Shown in pieces: positions 31,985 to 45,582 of a DNA stretch of 64,000 nt (position 1 is its first letter; each line of letters opens with the position of its first letter). The DNA comes from Diplodia intermedia (lineage: Eukaryota; Ascomycota; Dothideomycetes; Botryosphaeriales; Botryosphaeriaceae): NCBI GenBank assembly GCA_021495925.1, contig JAKEKT010000008.1, positions 62,001-126,000 of the forward strand, given 5' to 3'. Under the pieces are notes generated by a model. The model saw only the letters and a program-made list of their open reading frames with translations. It searched no databases and was not told the DNA's origin. The position numbers and the translations under genes are program-made.

Positions 31985-32996
31985 GGCAATTCGTGCGGAA
32001 AACAAGAGGTACAACCATTGAAGTCGTCCGAGAAATAGTCAGAGTGGACGACTTCGTCAGAAAAACGGTGAATCAGACGATCGAGCCGGAAAGCGCCCCA
32101 TATATCGATCAGGACGGGAAACCGCAAGCGGTTGCGGATGCACTGGAAAATCAGAAAAAGTCAGAATGGTTATATGCCCGCAGCACATACATGCGGCTGA
32201 GACCGATTGCAGGGTTTCGGAGAGGGCTCCGTATTGGGCATGCAATTGCAGCTGACGAGTCCTGTGCTCGTCTTAAGCGGGGCGTTTTCAGCCTATCATC
32301 TGGTATGCTGCTACGCCAAGTCCCACCTCAGCCTGCCACTATGTGGGTTGGACGTGACTTGTACGCAGGTAATTGGATCGTGTGTTCCGCTCAATTGCGC
32401 AAGACACGGATTGTGCAGCCCTGAGCAATTCTGTTGGGCATACTGCTGCATGTGTGACCACGGCCCCTCACCCCTAAAGCTCCCGTCTTTCCTCTTTTCG
32501 GCAGCAGTGAGCATAGCCGAGAGAAGCCTTTGCCAAGCAAGCGAAGGGACCCATTGCATATGTAGAAGGCGTTGTCTCTTTTTGGCCCCAAACCGCCAAC
32601 GCTTCGGCGCAGAGCTGCAAGACCCCAACTTGCTGGCAGGGAGAAGGCAGTGTTGCGCGATGATTCGTCCAGACACAGATAATGTAGAACCACGTCCACC
32701 CTCTGATTCCTACAACAACAGCAAAGCGAATTCCCCCACCACGATCTTCGCCCCATCATCCGTACATTTTGATCTACCAGAAAACACAACACACTCAACG
32801 TAAACTCACGAGAGCATCATCCAAAGCATAAACAAGATAACAATATATACATATTCATTTCCCCCACCCACCTACCTTTTCCAGTCACGCCAACAGACCT
32901 TTTTTAAACCCCCGTCGACAAAACGAGAAAGAAAACATATCTGCGTACAAAAGCCACCCATCCACAAGGCGCAAGCACAGCACCCCCCTGCAGCAC
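31985..32996. other. Intergenic, no gene recognised
   Basis: 5' region of the NLR gene (31985 onward) and 3' region of the VTC2-like gene. Open frames between 32200 and 32800 on both strands lack domains. Confidence 0.5.
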
Positions 32997-35682
32997 CTAC
33001 AGCTCCCCCGCCCCAAGCACCCCGGCAACAGCCTCCGCCGCCGCCTTCACGGCAGTAGCATTTGCGGCGCTATCACCACCGACCCCTTCATCCGCACTCC
33101 TCTGCTTTTCTTGCGTGATGGCGTGATACTATGATTCGGATTCAGTCAGCAAAGTAGAACCAACAAAAAAAAGGAAGAATAAAACAAAAGAGGGGGGAGG
33201 GCGGGGGGCGGAAGAACAAAACATACCCTCAACCCGAAATTACAAACCAACGCGACGACCAAGCCCAAGCACACGACCATGGGGCCCCAGGGGTTGTCGA
33301 AGTCCCTGCCGCTGCGCTCGCGGATGAGGCGGCTGCGGTGCATGTACATGGCGTAGCCCCACACGCCCGCGAACGCCGCGACGGCCGTGTACGCGACGGC
33401 CAGCGCGCGCGCGACGGCGTTGTCGGCCCCCGCCGCGTTGAACAGGCCGAGCGACAGCGACGCCAGCAGGACCGACACGTGCTGCCACTTGATGAAGGTG
33501 CGCTGGTTGGCCAGCCACACCTTGGCCTCGACCCGGACCGGCCCCTGGTCCTTGATCCAGCGCGGGCCCGGGTCGCGCACCCCCGGCGGCAGCGACGCCG
33601 CTTGCTGCTGGCGGGCGCGGTGGCGCTGCGCGTACTTGGAGTACGAGAACGAGGGGAAGAGCGAGCGCACGCCGACGGGCGTCGTCATGTTGCGTTCGGC
33701 GGGCGTGCCGTCGCCGCCGTTTTGCTGCCGCGGGCTGTCGTCGTCCGAGTCGGCTTCTTCGGCGACGTTGTCGGTGCCCGTCCGCTTCGTCATGGACGCG
33801 GTTTGCGCCGCCAGCGAGGCGCGGCGCGTGTCTGCGACCGTGGCCAGCGGCGACTTGGATAGTTTTGCTGCGGAGCCCGAGTGGTTGTTGTTGGAGGGAG
33901 AGCCGACCGGAGAGGCGAGCGAGGCGCGGAAAGCCACTGGGCTGCCCCGGTTGCCGAAGAGGCTGCCGACGGCGAATTCGTCTTCGGCGGCTTTGGCCTT
34001 GCGTTCCTGCTCCTCCTCGAAAGCCTTGTGCGGGTCGCGGCGGATGTCCGTCTCGAGCTCGCTGAGCCAGAAGGGAAAGGTGTTGACGTGATCCTCGAAG
34101 AGCTGGGCGACGCCGTGGACGAACTTGGAGAAGCGGGGTGCCTCCTTGACAAGGTGCGAGTTCATCAAGTCCTCGACCCACTCGTATTGCTTCTGACCCC
34201 TGATCTTGATCTCCAGGAGCGCGAACGGGAAACGAGATATCTCGCCCTTGCGGATCTGGTTGAAGGGATATTCCATCTGGGAACTATCAATATCGCTCCT
34301 GTGCCAATCATTCGGGTCGCGGCAAGGCCTATCGTGGTCGATTGCATCCTCGCGGATAAGAGCAAGGTTGGTGTCCAGAGAGATGCGGACTCTGTTGTCT
34401 CCCGGGATCTGGAAGGCAGTGCGGGTGTAGTTTGCTCTCAGCAGGGGCTGAAGTTCGCGCTCCCGGACAAATGATTGGATGGCGTCGACACTCTTCCGTA
34501 GTTCCTCCACCCTCGGGGAATCCTCGCCCACAGTCCTCTTCAGCTTGTCGATGCTCTTCTCCATCTTGTACTCCCCGCGGATGAACTGCTCGATGTATTT
34601 CTCCTTGATCGGGAACCGCAGCTCCTCGCTCGCATCCCCGTCCTTGATCGTCTTCTTCTCGAGCACAATCTCGGGCTTCTCCCCCAGCTGCCCGTACCAG
34701 CGCAGCCGCAGCGACGAAGCATTGGGCTCGTGTCCGACCTTGTCCGTGTACAGGGAAAACTTGCGGTTATCAAAGTAGATGGACGTGATGGACGGATCAT
34801 GCTGGTTGCCCTCGGCAATCTTGGAGGTCTGCGGGTTGTACACGAGCACCGGCAGGCGACGAAGGATAACGGTTTTGACCTCGAGGAGGTTCTCGGGGTG
34901 GACCCAGACTGCAGCAGAAAGTCAGCACAAGTCGATATGATACGGATTGGCAAGGCCATACACTTGTGCGAGGTGAAGTGCTCGCCGCCGGTGGTGCCCT
35001 CGGAAAAGGACATCTCCTTCTTCTCCTTGCCCTCGAGGTTCTGGCGCACGAACGAGTACATGGCCGACAGGCGGATCAGCAGCGGCGAGTAGTCCTCCTT
35101 GTTGAAGGGCAGCGCGGCCAGGCGCACCTGCAGCAGCGGGCGCACGCGGTAGCTGTGGCCGCGCTTGCGGTCGTGCTTCTTGGCGGCCTTCAGGAAGCCG
35201 GTGTAGTTGATGCGGCTGTAGCGCTCGAGCTCGCTGACCTCCTTGGTGATGGTGTCCAGCTCCTTCAGCACGTCGCGCAGCAGCTGCTTGCGCTCTTCCT
35301 CGGGCACGTCGGGCCTCTCGTTGTCATCGCCGTTCCCGCCGCTGCCACTGCCGCTGCCGCTGCCGCTGCCGCTGCCATCGCCGTCGCCCGGCTGCTGGCC
35401 CGGCGGGGTCAGCGGCTCCAGCTTGCGCTCGCACTCGGAGGTGCGGTCGCGCAGGTCCTGGTACTTCTGGTTCTGGAAGTCGTGCACCTTCTCGAGCTGC
35501 ACGTTGACCAGCTCCTCGACGAAGTTGCCCTCGTCCTCCTCGGTCCAGGCGTCGTCGACGTCCTCATCGCTGCCCTGGTCGGAGCCGCCCTCGCGCAACA
35601 GCTGCTTGAGCTTGTCGTAGTCGATGTACCTGTCGCGCCACGGCTGGTACACGGACCGCTGCAGCGTGCGACCAAAGCGCAT
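32997..35682 (-). CDS. VTC complex subunit of Vtc2/Vtc3 type (SPX, VTC, DUF202)
   Basis: Three exons (35682-34962, 34908-33227, 33128-32997) give 844 residues. The SPX domain (1-235) begins MRFGRTLQRSVYQPWRDRYI and includes YSRINYTGFLKAAKKHDRKR, the inositol-pyrophosphate binding helix. A Gly-Ser run lies near 103-115. The polymerase-like tunnel domain follows (SITSIYFDN, LRLRWYGQL, IVLEKKT, FQIPGDNRVRISLDTNL, FALLEIKIRG). A disordered part comes next, then DUF202 with three membrane helices from about 690 (VEAKVWLANQRTFIKWQHVS). The VTC complex makes polyphosphate at the vacuole membrane from ATP and moves it into the lumen. The words RDPNDWHRSDID and LETDIRRDPHKAFEEE match Vtc2/Vtc3 rather than Vtc4, so this is probably a regulatory rather than catalytic subunit. 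The last 43 residues come from a small third exon. Confidence 0.9.
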
Positions 35683-36905
35683 CCTGGCGGGTTCAATTGG
35701 CGGGAAGGGGACGGGAGACGGGCGGCTGCTTGTTGGCTCGGCGGGTTCTGCTGCGCGCGGGTGTGACGGTGCCTATTGTACGCGGCCTGGTGGTCGCGCG
35801 AGAAGTCTTGGGCCGGAACGGAGAGATGGCGGAGCCGTGGAGCGAGTGAGCTGTCGGCAGAGCTCCCACGTGCGATCAGAGCTCCAGTTTTTGCCAGGGA
35901 GCCCCGCCCAGCACACTACGCCGCACAAGACTAGTCCAGCACCAGTCTCAGCCAGAATTGTTCCCTCCGAGCATCCTGCGCCGTGGCCTTTCCAGCCATC
36001 GTTTGCTGCGGCGAGACCATGGCTGGTAGCTGTGGTGCGCGCGGAACTGGGGCGCTGACATGGTCCGGGATCCACAACGGAGACCAAGACGGACACTGTG
36101 GGGAAACACGATGCACGTCACAGGTCGATCTGACGCGTGTGGAGGAAAGTTAGGCTGTGATGGCAACTCAATCCAGGGCCGGCACCATCCTTATACACAT
36201 TTCCATTTCTCCGCAGCCATCAGATGACCTTTCTTGTGTGACTCGGGAGGCGTGCCCGATACGTCAGTCGATGCGATTGGAGGATGCACATGCTTGAACT
36301 GCTATTTTCAACCACACCTTTCAAACCAACCGCAAATACCATTACTCTAGATCGGTAAAAACATACTTCCCATGAAAACCCTCTAAATCTCAGTGCTGGG
36401 AATCATTGCTTACATCATCGAACATGATAATACACCGTCGTCTACTCATTTCCTCTCCATGTCTCTGTCTTACTCGTTTCAATCTGTGCCCGAAAGGATA
36501 TTAAAGAATTCCCGGATGATTCAAAAACGAAGAATATGTGGATCCCGTCCTCCGCATCCCGCACTGGAGGCGCCGTCTCTTTGTACTCGCAACGATTGGT
36601 AGCCGTTTCTATGGCTTCTGATCAGAAGTGGTAGGGCCATGCCGGTCGAGGGGGCTCATCGAGTTCCCGGTATGAACCATGGCCGGAGTCCTAAATCGAG
36701 ATGGTGGCAGTCGCCCGGCCCCATTCTCTGCAACTTTTGTCCTTCGGTGTGGGTCTGTGGTCTCCAGTGTTGTGCTGGGCAGCAAATCGCACGAAGCCCA
36801 CACACGCCCAAAAGATGCCGACCATTCAACGCGGCAATTAAAAGTAGTGAAGAAGAAGAAGAAGAAGAAGAAGAAGAAGAAGAGACATCTCCCCCTCTTA
36901 CCCGT
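35683..36905. other. Intergenic between VTC2-like promoter and histidine kinase 3' end
   Basis: No gene recognised. The right end holds a GAA microsatellite (listed separately). Confidence 0.5.
36849..36883 (+). repeat. (GAA)n microsatellite
   Basis: About 11-12 uninterrupted GAA triplets, 22 bp beyond the stop codon of the histidine kinase, so it is probably in that transcript's 3' UTR as (UUC)n. Confidence 0.9.
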
Positions 36906-39900
36906 TCAATCCGTCTCTTTCACCTCCACAGCCTGCACGCTCGGCTCTTTCGCATCCACGAGCCTCTCGATGCTCGCAATCAGCTCCGCGACCCTGAACG
37001 GCTTGCTCACGACGTCATCCATGCCCGCGTGCTTCGCCGTGTTGACCTGCTCGACCCGAGCATTCGCCGTTATGGCAATCACCCTGATCCTGTCGGCGAT
37101 GTCGCCCTCCTTCTCCAGCCTTCTGATCTCCCGCACGCACGTCAAGCCGTCCATGACGGGCATTTCAATGTCCATCAGCACCACCGACAGGTTCTGCGCG
37201 TCGCTCGCGTTTCCGCGCCAGTGCCTCGTCGTGCGCAAAAAGTCAAGCGCCTCGGCGCCGTGGTTGGCCACGAAGACGGTGTGCCCGAGTTTGACGAGTC
37301 CTTTGCTCATGACTTGTTGGTTGACCTTGTTGTCCTCGACGATCAGACAGTCGAAAGGAGGACGCGGGGGAGATGGCACCGACGGCGGAACCGAGTTTGT
37401 AGAGTTGGTGGTATTCGTCGTTGTTACTGTTGTTGTTGGTGATGGCGGCCGTGTTGTCGCTTGGTGACTGAACGGACTAGGTGCGAGCTGGTCTTTGCGG
37501 GGCATGAGCGGCTGCTCGAAAGTCTGCTCAATATTCTGCAGCTGATGCAGGGCCGTCAGGTCCTGACTCTGATGTGCTGCCCGGGTCGGCAGTTCGGCTG
37601 TCCGTGGTAACATTCGGCGTGTCTTGACGTAGAATGCGAATGTTGAGCCTTTTCCAGACTCTGAATCAACGCCTATCGAGCCACCTTGGAGTTCTGTGAG
37701 CTCGCGACATATAAACAGGCCGAGTCCAGAGCCTCCATAGTGCACCATGGTTCGCGGTGCCTGTGAGAAACGCATGAAAAGAAGCTTCTTTTCATCCACC
37801 GTCAGTCCGCACCCGGTATCCGCAACTGAGAAGTGCAGATAGAGCTCCTCGCCGTCTCCCCACTCTCGTCTCTGAGTCAGATCCTCGCGCTTCATCCGGA
37901 AATCGAGGTACTGTATACCTTCAGCACTCATTGCTGGTTTTTCTTTGGATGCGCCGATGCGAATTTGGATCTCCCGTGAAGGCTGGTACTGAGTGAACTT
38001 GATGCTGTTGGTGATGAGGTTGATGAGGATTTGAGTAAGCCGGCTCGAGTCCAGTAAAACCCAGTCAACCGCAAGAGTCTTGTACGAATCCTCCACGACC
38101 GTCATCTGCGTTATACCCGCGGCGTTGTATTCGCCGGCGAACATCTTGGATAGATCTTGGATCAGAGCCACTGGTTGCACCTCGATTGGATTGATGGAGA
38201 AAAGGCCAGAATCGAGTTTACTGATCGTCAAGATGTCGTCGACTGCGAGACGTTAGATGAACAATTCCCACCTTTCAGTTGTCGGAGAGATTACCTATTC
38301 TCTTCTGGTGCTGAGCGCAATGCAGCACCGTACTGGCAGCATCGATACTACTTTCAACGACCAGTTCAAAATCTTTGGAGGTTCGGTCCAGGCCCCTCAA
38401 GGACGCGATGATGTCGTCCGCTAAACTCATTAGCAAGCATATGGCAAGAGACTGCCCAATGACAGCCACCTAGGAGACTCACCCGAGATCATGATGGCAC
38501 TGAGAGGGTTGCGCATCTCATGCGAAGTGACATCAATGAAGTTTTCTTGTTGTCTCTTTGCCTCAATAGCATCCTCCATCTTTCGCTTTTGAATACCTTC
38601 CGCCCATTTGATCGTCGTAATGTCGGTGACTGAACCGACAATCGATCGGAGCCAGCCGTCATCCGTTACTACCGAAAAGGCATGCTTCATGAACCTAAAA
38701 TTAGTGATACTCCAACAGTTTGAGGTGGCAAGAGAGCTCTTACACAGAGAATCCAGGTACATTCTGCACCCCGTCGAGGAATTCTAAACTCGAAACTCTG
38801 TTCCGTCTTTTCCTCCATAAGTTTCTTCCAGCAGCCCTGCACATTTTCAACATCCTCGTCGTGCATTTGTTGCCATAACGGACTATCCCAACTGGGCGTG
38901 TTCTCGCGGGTGTCTCCCATCATCTCAAACCACTTCTCGTTGCGATATCGGTAGCTTCCCCCCATATTGTCAGGCGTAAACTCCAGGATGAATATTCCGA
39001 TCGGTATGGCGTCCGCAAAATGCTGCAGCTGCAGCTCACTTTGCTCCAACTCACGCGTACGAAGCTGCAACTGCTCTTCGATCTTCTGCTGGTCGAGGGC
39101 AGCTTGTTCGGCGACGGTGCGTCCTCGCCTGGTCTCTTCTTCTAGTAACAAAACGGAAGCGAGGTAAGTCGTCAACTGGCGGTTGAGTAATTGAACAAAA
39201 GTCCTGTACTCCTCATCATACGGTCGATGGTGGTTGAGACCGAGGATCAAGAAGCCTAAAGCAGTGTCGCGAGTAGAAGCGTGGCCGGTTGTCGGGCGAA
39301 TGGCACAGACAACAACAGATTCGCAAGGCTCGTTCCAAGCTCTCGATTCAATTCCTTGTACCAAAGCTTCAGGCAAGGAGCCGTCTTTTACGCTGAGAAA
39401 AAGTGGTTCGTGGGATTCTGCAGCGGTGCGGAAGTATCGCATGTAGCAATCCTTGCCCAAAGCCACATCAAGGCGAGTCGATATGGCAGGATGGCCTTCC
39501 GGGACACCGATGCTTCCTTCTAGCTCGTAGCGTCTCGACGAGCTCTTTTCTGAGCCTCCCTGTTGGTGCTCTCCAGCCAAGTCACTTACCGAGTATAGTA
39601 CTGCAAAGCAAATGTCTTGTGGATTGGATTGTAGGCCTTCGAGTGTTTGCTCCCAAAAGTTCCTGAGGGTTATCGATGCGAAAAGCTTCTCGCTAAGGTT
39701 GAGCAACGTCGATATCCTTCGTTCGGTGATCATCTGTTTTGTTGTTTCAAAAACGACCTCGTGCCAGCCTACTATCTTATCGTTCTCCAGGATGGGCGTG
39801 AGGCTGAACGAGCAATAAAACTCTTCCTGGAGACTAGCACCCCGATTGAGAAAGAGCAGCATATTCTCCACCATGGCCCCGCATCCAGTCTCCTCGCAGT

Positions 39901-41347
39901 TTCGCAAAAATGGTTCGAAATCATCCCAAGCTTCTTCGAAACTGACCCAAGGGGGAGCGCCCAGCATGGCGGGATGTTTCGCACCGGCGATGGGGATGTA
40001 TGCTTCGTTGTAGATCAAGTTCAGATCTGGGCCCCAGAAGATAAGGGCAGGATTCGGGCAAGCCATCACCAAGTTGCACATGAACTTCAAGGTAGGAGAC
40101 CACGACTCGATTGGGCCCAGTGGGGTCTTCGTCCAATCTATCCCGCGGATTAGTTCGACGTGTGGAGCGAGATTAGGCGGCGGAGGAGTGCATGTCCAGT
40201 CGTATCGAGCATCGACTGGTAATGAGCTCTGCCGGTAATAGGTACTGGTTCCTGGAGTGAGGGGTATCGCTTCAACAGGCGGCGGTAGGCTGTGCCGTCT
40301 CTCGTTCTTCACCGAGTCCTTCCTGAATCTCTCAGCTCCCGAACCCGCCTTCACCACGGCCCGCTCTTTCATTCTACGATCTGCTTCCTCTTCCTTCAGT
40401 TCCGCCTTCTCTTCCGTCTGCAAAGGTCCGTCTCTTGGTAAGGGTTGCTCCTCCAGTATTTCACCCAAAATGTCGCTCGATATCCCACTCAAATAGTCGC
40501 CCGACTTTCCACCCCAGTAATCTCCATGTTTCCCTTCAGCGGCCTTCTCCTCGTCCTCTCCCACTGCTTTCGTCGAGAATTGTATGTTTGAAAACGACCC
40601 AGTCAGATAATCCCGATGTCGGTAGGACTCGCCGTATAGCACCTTCCAGCGCCTGCGCACTGTCGTTGCCGACCACGTTATTCCGCCGTACACGATCGTG
40701 CCCTTCCGCGCCGCTGCATACGTGCTCCGCGACAGGTCCAGGGCCCACGCCCTGAACACCGGGTACGTGACCCACGCGGGCTGCCCGTACGGACTGCTCG
40801 GCGCGCAGCCCTCGACGACCTCCAGCAGATTGCCCGCATCCTGCAGCGCCTGGTTGTAGTATATTATGGGCAGCGACGATTGCTGCGCGGGCGGGTGGCG
40901 CGCCGTGTTCGACGACGATGAGGAGGATACGGAGGCGGCGGCGGACAGGTTGGGTGCGGACGACGAGCCGTGGCTACCCAACAGGTCGACGGCGAAGACG
41001 GGCCTGGTGTCGAGGTCTAGGAAGTCGATGAGGGCGACGCCGGCGAACGGCTCGTCCTCGCGCGATGGCACCTCGGGCTCCGACTCAGGGCCTTGGTGCA
41101 GGGCAGGGTAGCGGGGCTGGCGCGAGTTGCGGACGTGCTGCGAGCTGCTCCGCACGCCGAAGATTGACCATGCGGGCTCGCTCGCCGGGCGCTCGCTCGT
41201 TGTGGGTCGTGAGGCGTCGCTGCCGGTCGTGCTGCTGCCATTGTTGCTGCCATTGTTGCTGTTGCTGGCGTGGTTGCCGGCGGACGGCGGCTGGCCGTTG
41301 CTGCTGCTGCTTCCACTGCCGCTCTTGCTCTTGAGCGACGCCAGCAT
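36906..41347 (-). CDS. Hybrid histidine kinase (PAS, HisKA, HATPase, receiver)
   Basis: Four exons (41347-38744, 38684-38483, 38420-38295, 38242-36906) encode 1422 residues. The first 100 residues are Ser/Asn-rich. PAS-like regions follow: one with WTKTPLGPIESWSPTLK and LIFWGPDLNLIYNEAY, then a second, WILC/HAFSVVTDDGW, joined over intron 38685-38743. The H-box is FIDVTSHEMRNPLSAI, with His as phosphoacceptor. ATP-binding motifs are present: N-box ILINLITNSIKFT, G1 VADTGCGL, G2 GGSGLGLFIC. The C-terminal receiver has VEDNKVNQQV, phosphoacceptor Asp in LMDIEMPVMDG, and Lys in VSKPF. It should autophosphorylate and pass phosphate through an HPt protein to response regulators controlling MAPK pathways. 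The sensed signal is unknown. No membrane segment is seen, so it is likely cytosolic. The open frame runs five codons beyond the first ATG without another ATG. Confidence 0.9.
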
Positions 41348-42536
41348 CGCGTCTTGCAACACGCGCGCGCGTGGCTGCGTTGGTGGCGATGTTCGCTGCT
41401 CCCTGCTGGGATGCTCGATGCACGGTCTGTGCTGGGATTCGATTGGCCGTGGTTATCAACGCAGAATCTCAACGGCAACCGCCCGGAGGAGGGTCCAGAC
41501 AAGGTTCGGCGGTGGTACAACGAGCGGCGCAGCGTGAGGACGCAGAGGCGGGAAGTGCCCGAAAAGGAATCCGGCGTGACTAGCAGGACTAGGCGTAGAT
41601 CACCACAGGCGCAGGGCGAGCTGAGGGTCCGTTCGTGCCGCGGGAGGGTCGGTTCTCAGCCGTGTTGAGTGGCGAGCAATTGCAGGTGCTGGAGGGGCCA
41701 GCAGGGCGGGTGGACAAGTGCGATTTGGCGCATGGGATTTCACGACAATGCGGTTTACTGAGTAAGTGAAGAGGAGAACGGACCTCAACGCTAATCGGTC
41801 AGATCGGCGATGCGCGTGGAGCGCAATCGAAGCAGTCAGGCAGGCCATCGAGCCACGACCGTGCAGTGTGTGGAGCGGTTTCGTGGCACACGGCGGGGTT
41901 AACAGCACAGGCACGTTCCAAGCCCAGGATGCAGCCTCGTTGCTTGTCTCACGTCTGCATCCGTGGCGGCGCCGACTACGTAGGATCCGATCTCCACCTA
42001 TGGATGTTTCCTCGGAGTCTTACCCGCCGTTAGGGCCCGTTGCAGATCCGGCGCCGACCTATCTACAGCCCTTCTTGCGAACCGAACACGTTAGCGCGAG
42101 GACTACTACTGCAGGAACGTTGACTGCAGGCTACGGAGTACACTCCCGCATCATCTGCAGACGGCCATGTCTTATTATTATTAGCACGGATGCCTTGCTG
42201 TCAGCCCTGCCGAGAGGTTTCAGCCGCATTGCCTAGTTCGCCCACTACCTGACCCGCCAGCGGCACACTCGGCACCGAGTTTTACCAAAGCACAACGAAT
42301 GAATCCGCCGGCCGCCAAAAAAAAAAAAGGATTATTACCGGAACCATCTCCACACAAACAACAGGCTTCATGGTGTACAAGCCTAGCAGATCTTCCTCCA
42401 ATATAAACAGACCAAGAACACAAACTTAGTGGTATCCAAAAAGAAAAAAAAGAAAAAAAAAAGCGCACACTCCAAACCAGCTCGATGTGTGATAAAGTAG
42501 AACGAAAAAAAAGACAGAGTTTGCCCTCCAACAAAC
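41348..42536. other. Intergenic, histidine kinase 5' region and abp2 3' region
   Basis: A CAA/CAG-type stretch near 41200-41460 continues from the coding part. No further gene recognised. Homopolymer A-runs occur near 42317 and 42444-42462. Confidence 0.5.
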
Positions 42537-44900
42537 TCACAGTACGGCCTCTAGCACTCGTTGCCTCCACAGCTGCACCTCCCTGTCTTTTCCTTTCAGC
42601 TGTGCTTCCAAATCTTTGACCTTTTCCTCTAGACTCTTCTCCTTCTCATCGCTCGGCAAGCCCTCGCCTCCGTCCTTTCCCTCGTTCTCTCCGGCGCCTT
42701 TTGATTCGATCATCAGCCCTTTTGCGGAGAATTTCCCTGTGCAACCACCCATTGTAAGGCTCCAGCTGACGTCAAAAGTCTCCTTGATCTTTGAGCCCTC
42801 GCCCAGAGCCAGTGCACTGTCTTCGCGCTCGCCGTCGTCCGCATCAATGGGACTCTCGTACCCGTCTTCGCTGACCCGATACTTCTGAACATCAATCTTT
42901 TTGATGCCGCTGGGAACGGGAGCCAACCCTAAGCCAAGATGGGTTGAGAACCCAAGCCAGTTGGCAAGGCCTTGGTTCACTGCATCGTCACCTGCGCCGC
43001 TTGGTTCGTTCTGGCTGCTGAGCTGCGTCAAGATCGCGTCAGCAAGGTCCTTTGCCTCGTGACCGCGCATGCGTCTTCGGCCACTGAGGTCGGCGCGGAG
43101 AAGGTCAGCGGCGAGCAGTCGCTTCAGCATCTCCCTGGTGACTTTAGGAAGTCCGATGGCTGCTTCTGCCGAGTTGGGTTGCTTGTCCGGGCTATTCGAC
43201 TCTCCGTTGACCAACACAGTTGGCGTAACCAGATGGACCGGGCCGCCGGTATGCTGTGGCACCTGCAGCGACAAGCGTTGCCCTGCACGACTATGTACAG
43301 GGGATGGTCCCGACTGAGTTGCTGATGCAGGAGTGGGTGGAAAGCGTGCTTGCTGACTAGGTACTGGGCCGGGAGATTGCCCGGAAACCGGGGCTGGGGT
43401 TGGTGGTCCTTGAAGCTGACCATCGGCTTGCACTTGGCCTTGTGCAGCTTCAAGCAACTGGACGCTCGCGCTTGCAGGGTCCGGTGTAGTTCGGGTGAGG
43501 TCAACTGTCGGCTGCTCCTTGGTGTTTGGGTTTGCAGGGAACGTTACGTAAGGTCCATCGCGAACGGATCGGTTTTGCGGTGGTCTTCCACGGAGCTTGC
43601 CACTTGAGCCAGAACCGCTACTGGGCCACGCCGATGAAACCGCCGGCCCGTGCCTACGCCTAGGTTTCCGGGAACCGGGCGTGACTGCGGAGATCGGTTC
43701 ATCGAACGCAGAATCTGGAGGCCGCTCTGTCATGGGGCTGACTGCCGAAAGTGGATGTGGAGTGCTAGGGTTTTCATGGCTGTTCACCTGCCAACGTATG
43801 TGGGGAGCGCCGGCCGTATTGAGGGCAGAGTTCGGAGTTAGCCCCCTCTGGTTAGTGTGAGGAGTTCCCATCGAGGCTGCTGTCCAAGGATCATGGCCGA
43901 CAAAGTGGTCGGGATGGGCGCTCATGGGTAGAGCGCTGTTCGGGTAAGCCGATTGTGGGTGGTTGGCGCTTGTAAACGCGAATGAGGTGTCTAGCTGGGG
44001 CCTCTTCGGCGGTGGAGTATCGTCGTCTTCCAGGTCGTCTGCTTTCTTTCGACCACGCTTTGGTTTGAAGGCAGGGTCGAGGCCACGAACCGCGAGATCC
44101 TCCTCTAGCGGAACGCCGTCACGTCCACCAGGAGGAAATGGTTCGTTCAAGGGAGGAATGTTCGTGTAGTAGGAATGCGATTTGCCCTGCAAGAAGTCGA
44201 AGAATGCATCGATATGCATGGCACGCATCCACCGCTATGTCATGTCAGGTCAATGGACTCAAGGGCAGACGAGGAAAAATAATCGAAAAGTCTTGGTCGC
44301 TGGAGTCTGAGGAAAGTACGAAAAGAGGAATAGACGCACCTTCAACCTCACGGCGTATTGCTGCACCTTTTGCGTGCTCTGGCCCTTTTCAACATCTGGA
44401 GGCTCGACGCCCAGGTCCAACGCTAGTTGTATCCAGGTTTTGATTTCACCCTTTTCAAGTTTCTTCAGGAGCTCGAACAGATTGTACGGATCAAATGTCT
44501 TGTTATCGCTCATGGGCGGCTTCTTAAATATCTTCTTCAACTCGGACGTGTCATGATTCGAAGGAAAGTAGGGATTGCAATACAGGACGAAAGCGGCATA
44601 TATCTCGTCGATATTGCCGGAAGAGACATTGTCTGCCGCTGGCAGTGCCCGGTCAGAGGGTACAAAGTTGGCCTGCTGTTGGTGGCTTGGCGAGGCGCTG
44701 TAGCGCGGCGAGGCATTGAACCCGGGCGAAGAGCCGGCCATGTTACTGTGCGGGAAATGGCGTTGAGTAGCCGGGGTGGAGGCCAGGTTTGGGTCTATGG
44801 CAGTGGAATACTGGGGGTAGGCGGGACTGGGAGAACCCTGCGGGTGCGGGTACTGGTGACTGTGCGGGGCAAGGTGCGGTCCATTAGTGTTGAAATCCAT
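42537..44900 (-). CDS. ARS-binding protein 2 (Abp2) family
   Basis: Two exons (44900-44340, 44234-42537; intron 44235-44339) encode 752 residues. A Pro/Ser/His-rich leader precedes the conserved Abp2 domain (about 90-215): DEIYAAFVLYCNPYFP, LKKIFKKPPMSDNKTFDPYN, LFELLKKLEKGEIKTWIQLA, LGVEPPDVEKGQSTQKVQQY, then after the intron RWMRAMHIDAFFDFLQGK. An AT-hook-like KPKRGRKK lies near 243. The rest is Pro/Ser/Gln-rich, and the C-terminus is a charged, probably coiled-coil end (EKEKSLEEKVKDLEAQLKGK). In fission yeast Abp2 binds origin (ARS) DNA; its role in moulds is little known, and a nuclear DNA-binding protein is expected. The start was taken at MDFNTNGPH (44900). The frame upstream is open but looks like 5' leader. 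Divergent from the carrier gene at 45583. Confidence 0.85.
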
Positions 44901-45582
44901 GGTTCCCCTCAAGCAGTAGTCCAGCTGCTGCTTTGGTAGACACGGAGCAAGTGCGGCCAATGGCCTTGAGGCACGTTTCCCCCAAGAGCAGTGCGTCTGG
45001 ACGACGCAGGGGGCGCGCAGTCTCCGTCTCACGCGTCGCGCGAGGGCGCGCAGTCGCGTGCGCGGGGAGCAGCTTGCCCGCAGCCAGATGCTCTTGAGTC
45101 GTGATTTGGGGCAGGCGGTGACGCGTGCAGATGGCGGCGGGCGGTTCGGGAGCAAAAAGGCGGTTATGTTGTGTGAGTCGGTGCCTAAATTTGCGGACGT
45201 TCTGAAGTTTAGGGGAGTTTGTCGCTGATTTCAGGTATATTTTTGGCAGCAAATGGCCTGAAACGCACTCGCTGCGCACGCTAAGCCCGACGCAGGCGAA
45301 CGCCCGCACGTGATCCGTCCCATGTGTCTCCGCCTGTGCCGAGGTTTGGCGCAGGGACGCAAAGCCGACTGGGTGCATGATGGAGCTTCAAGAGCCCAAA
45401 ACCATCATACCGCTCCGCTCCTTTTTCGTCGCCCATCCGTAGACCACCCGCTCTGTCGTCAAACTCTAGTCTCTATCGTGGCTGCCGTTTCCCAAATTCT
45501 TCTCTCCATTGAGTATCTGCGCACCCGCTCCGAGAGCGCTTTTCCGAGCTTTCCCACGCCCTCCAGCAGCTTTCCCCGCAAA
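44901..45582. promoter_or_regulatory. Divergent promoter of abp2 and ant1-like gene
   Basis: 682-bp gap between opposing start codons. The plus-strand side just before 45583 is CT-rich, as in many fungal core promoters. No specific regulator site recognised. Confidence 0.5.

Noticed and set aside
33240..34181. Long alternative minus-strand frame inside the VTC2-like gene
   Set aside because: Shadow of the real frame in GC-rich coding DNA; the real frame carries the VTC and DUF202 motifs.
36849..36883. GAA run as coding poly-Lys/Glu
   Set aside because: It lies beyond the stop codon of the histidine kinase, and the plus-strand frames through it have no other support.
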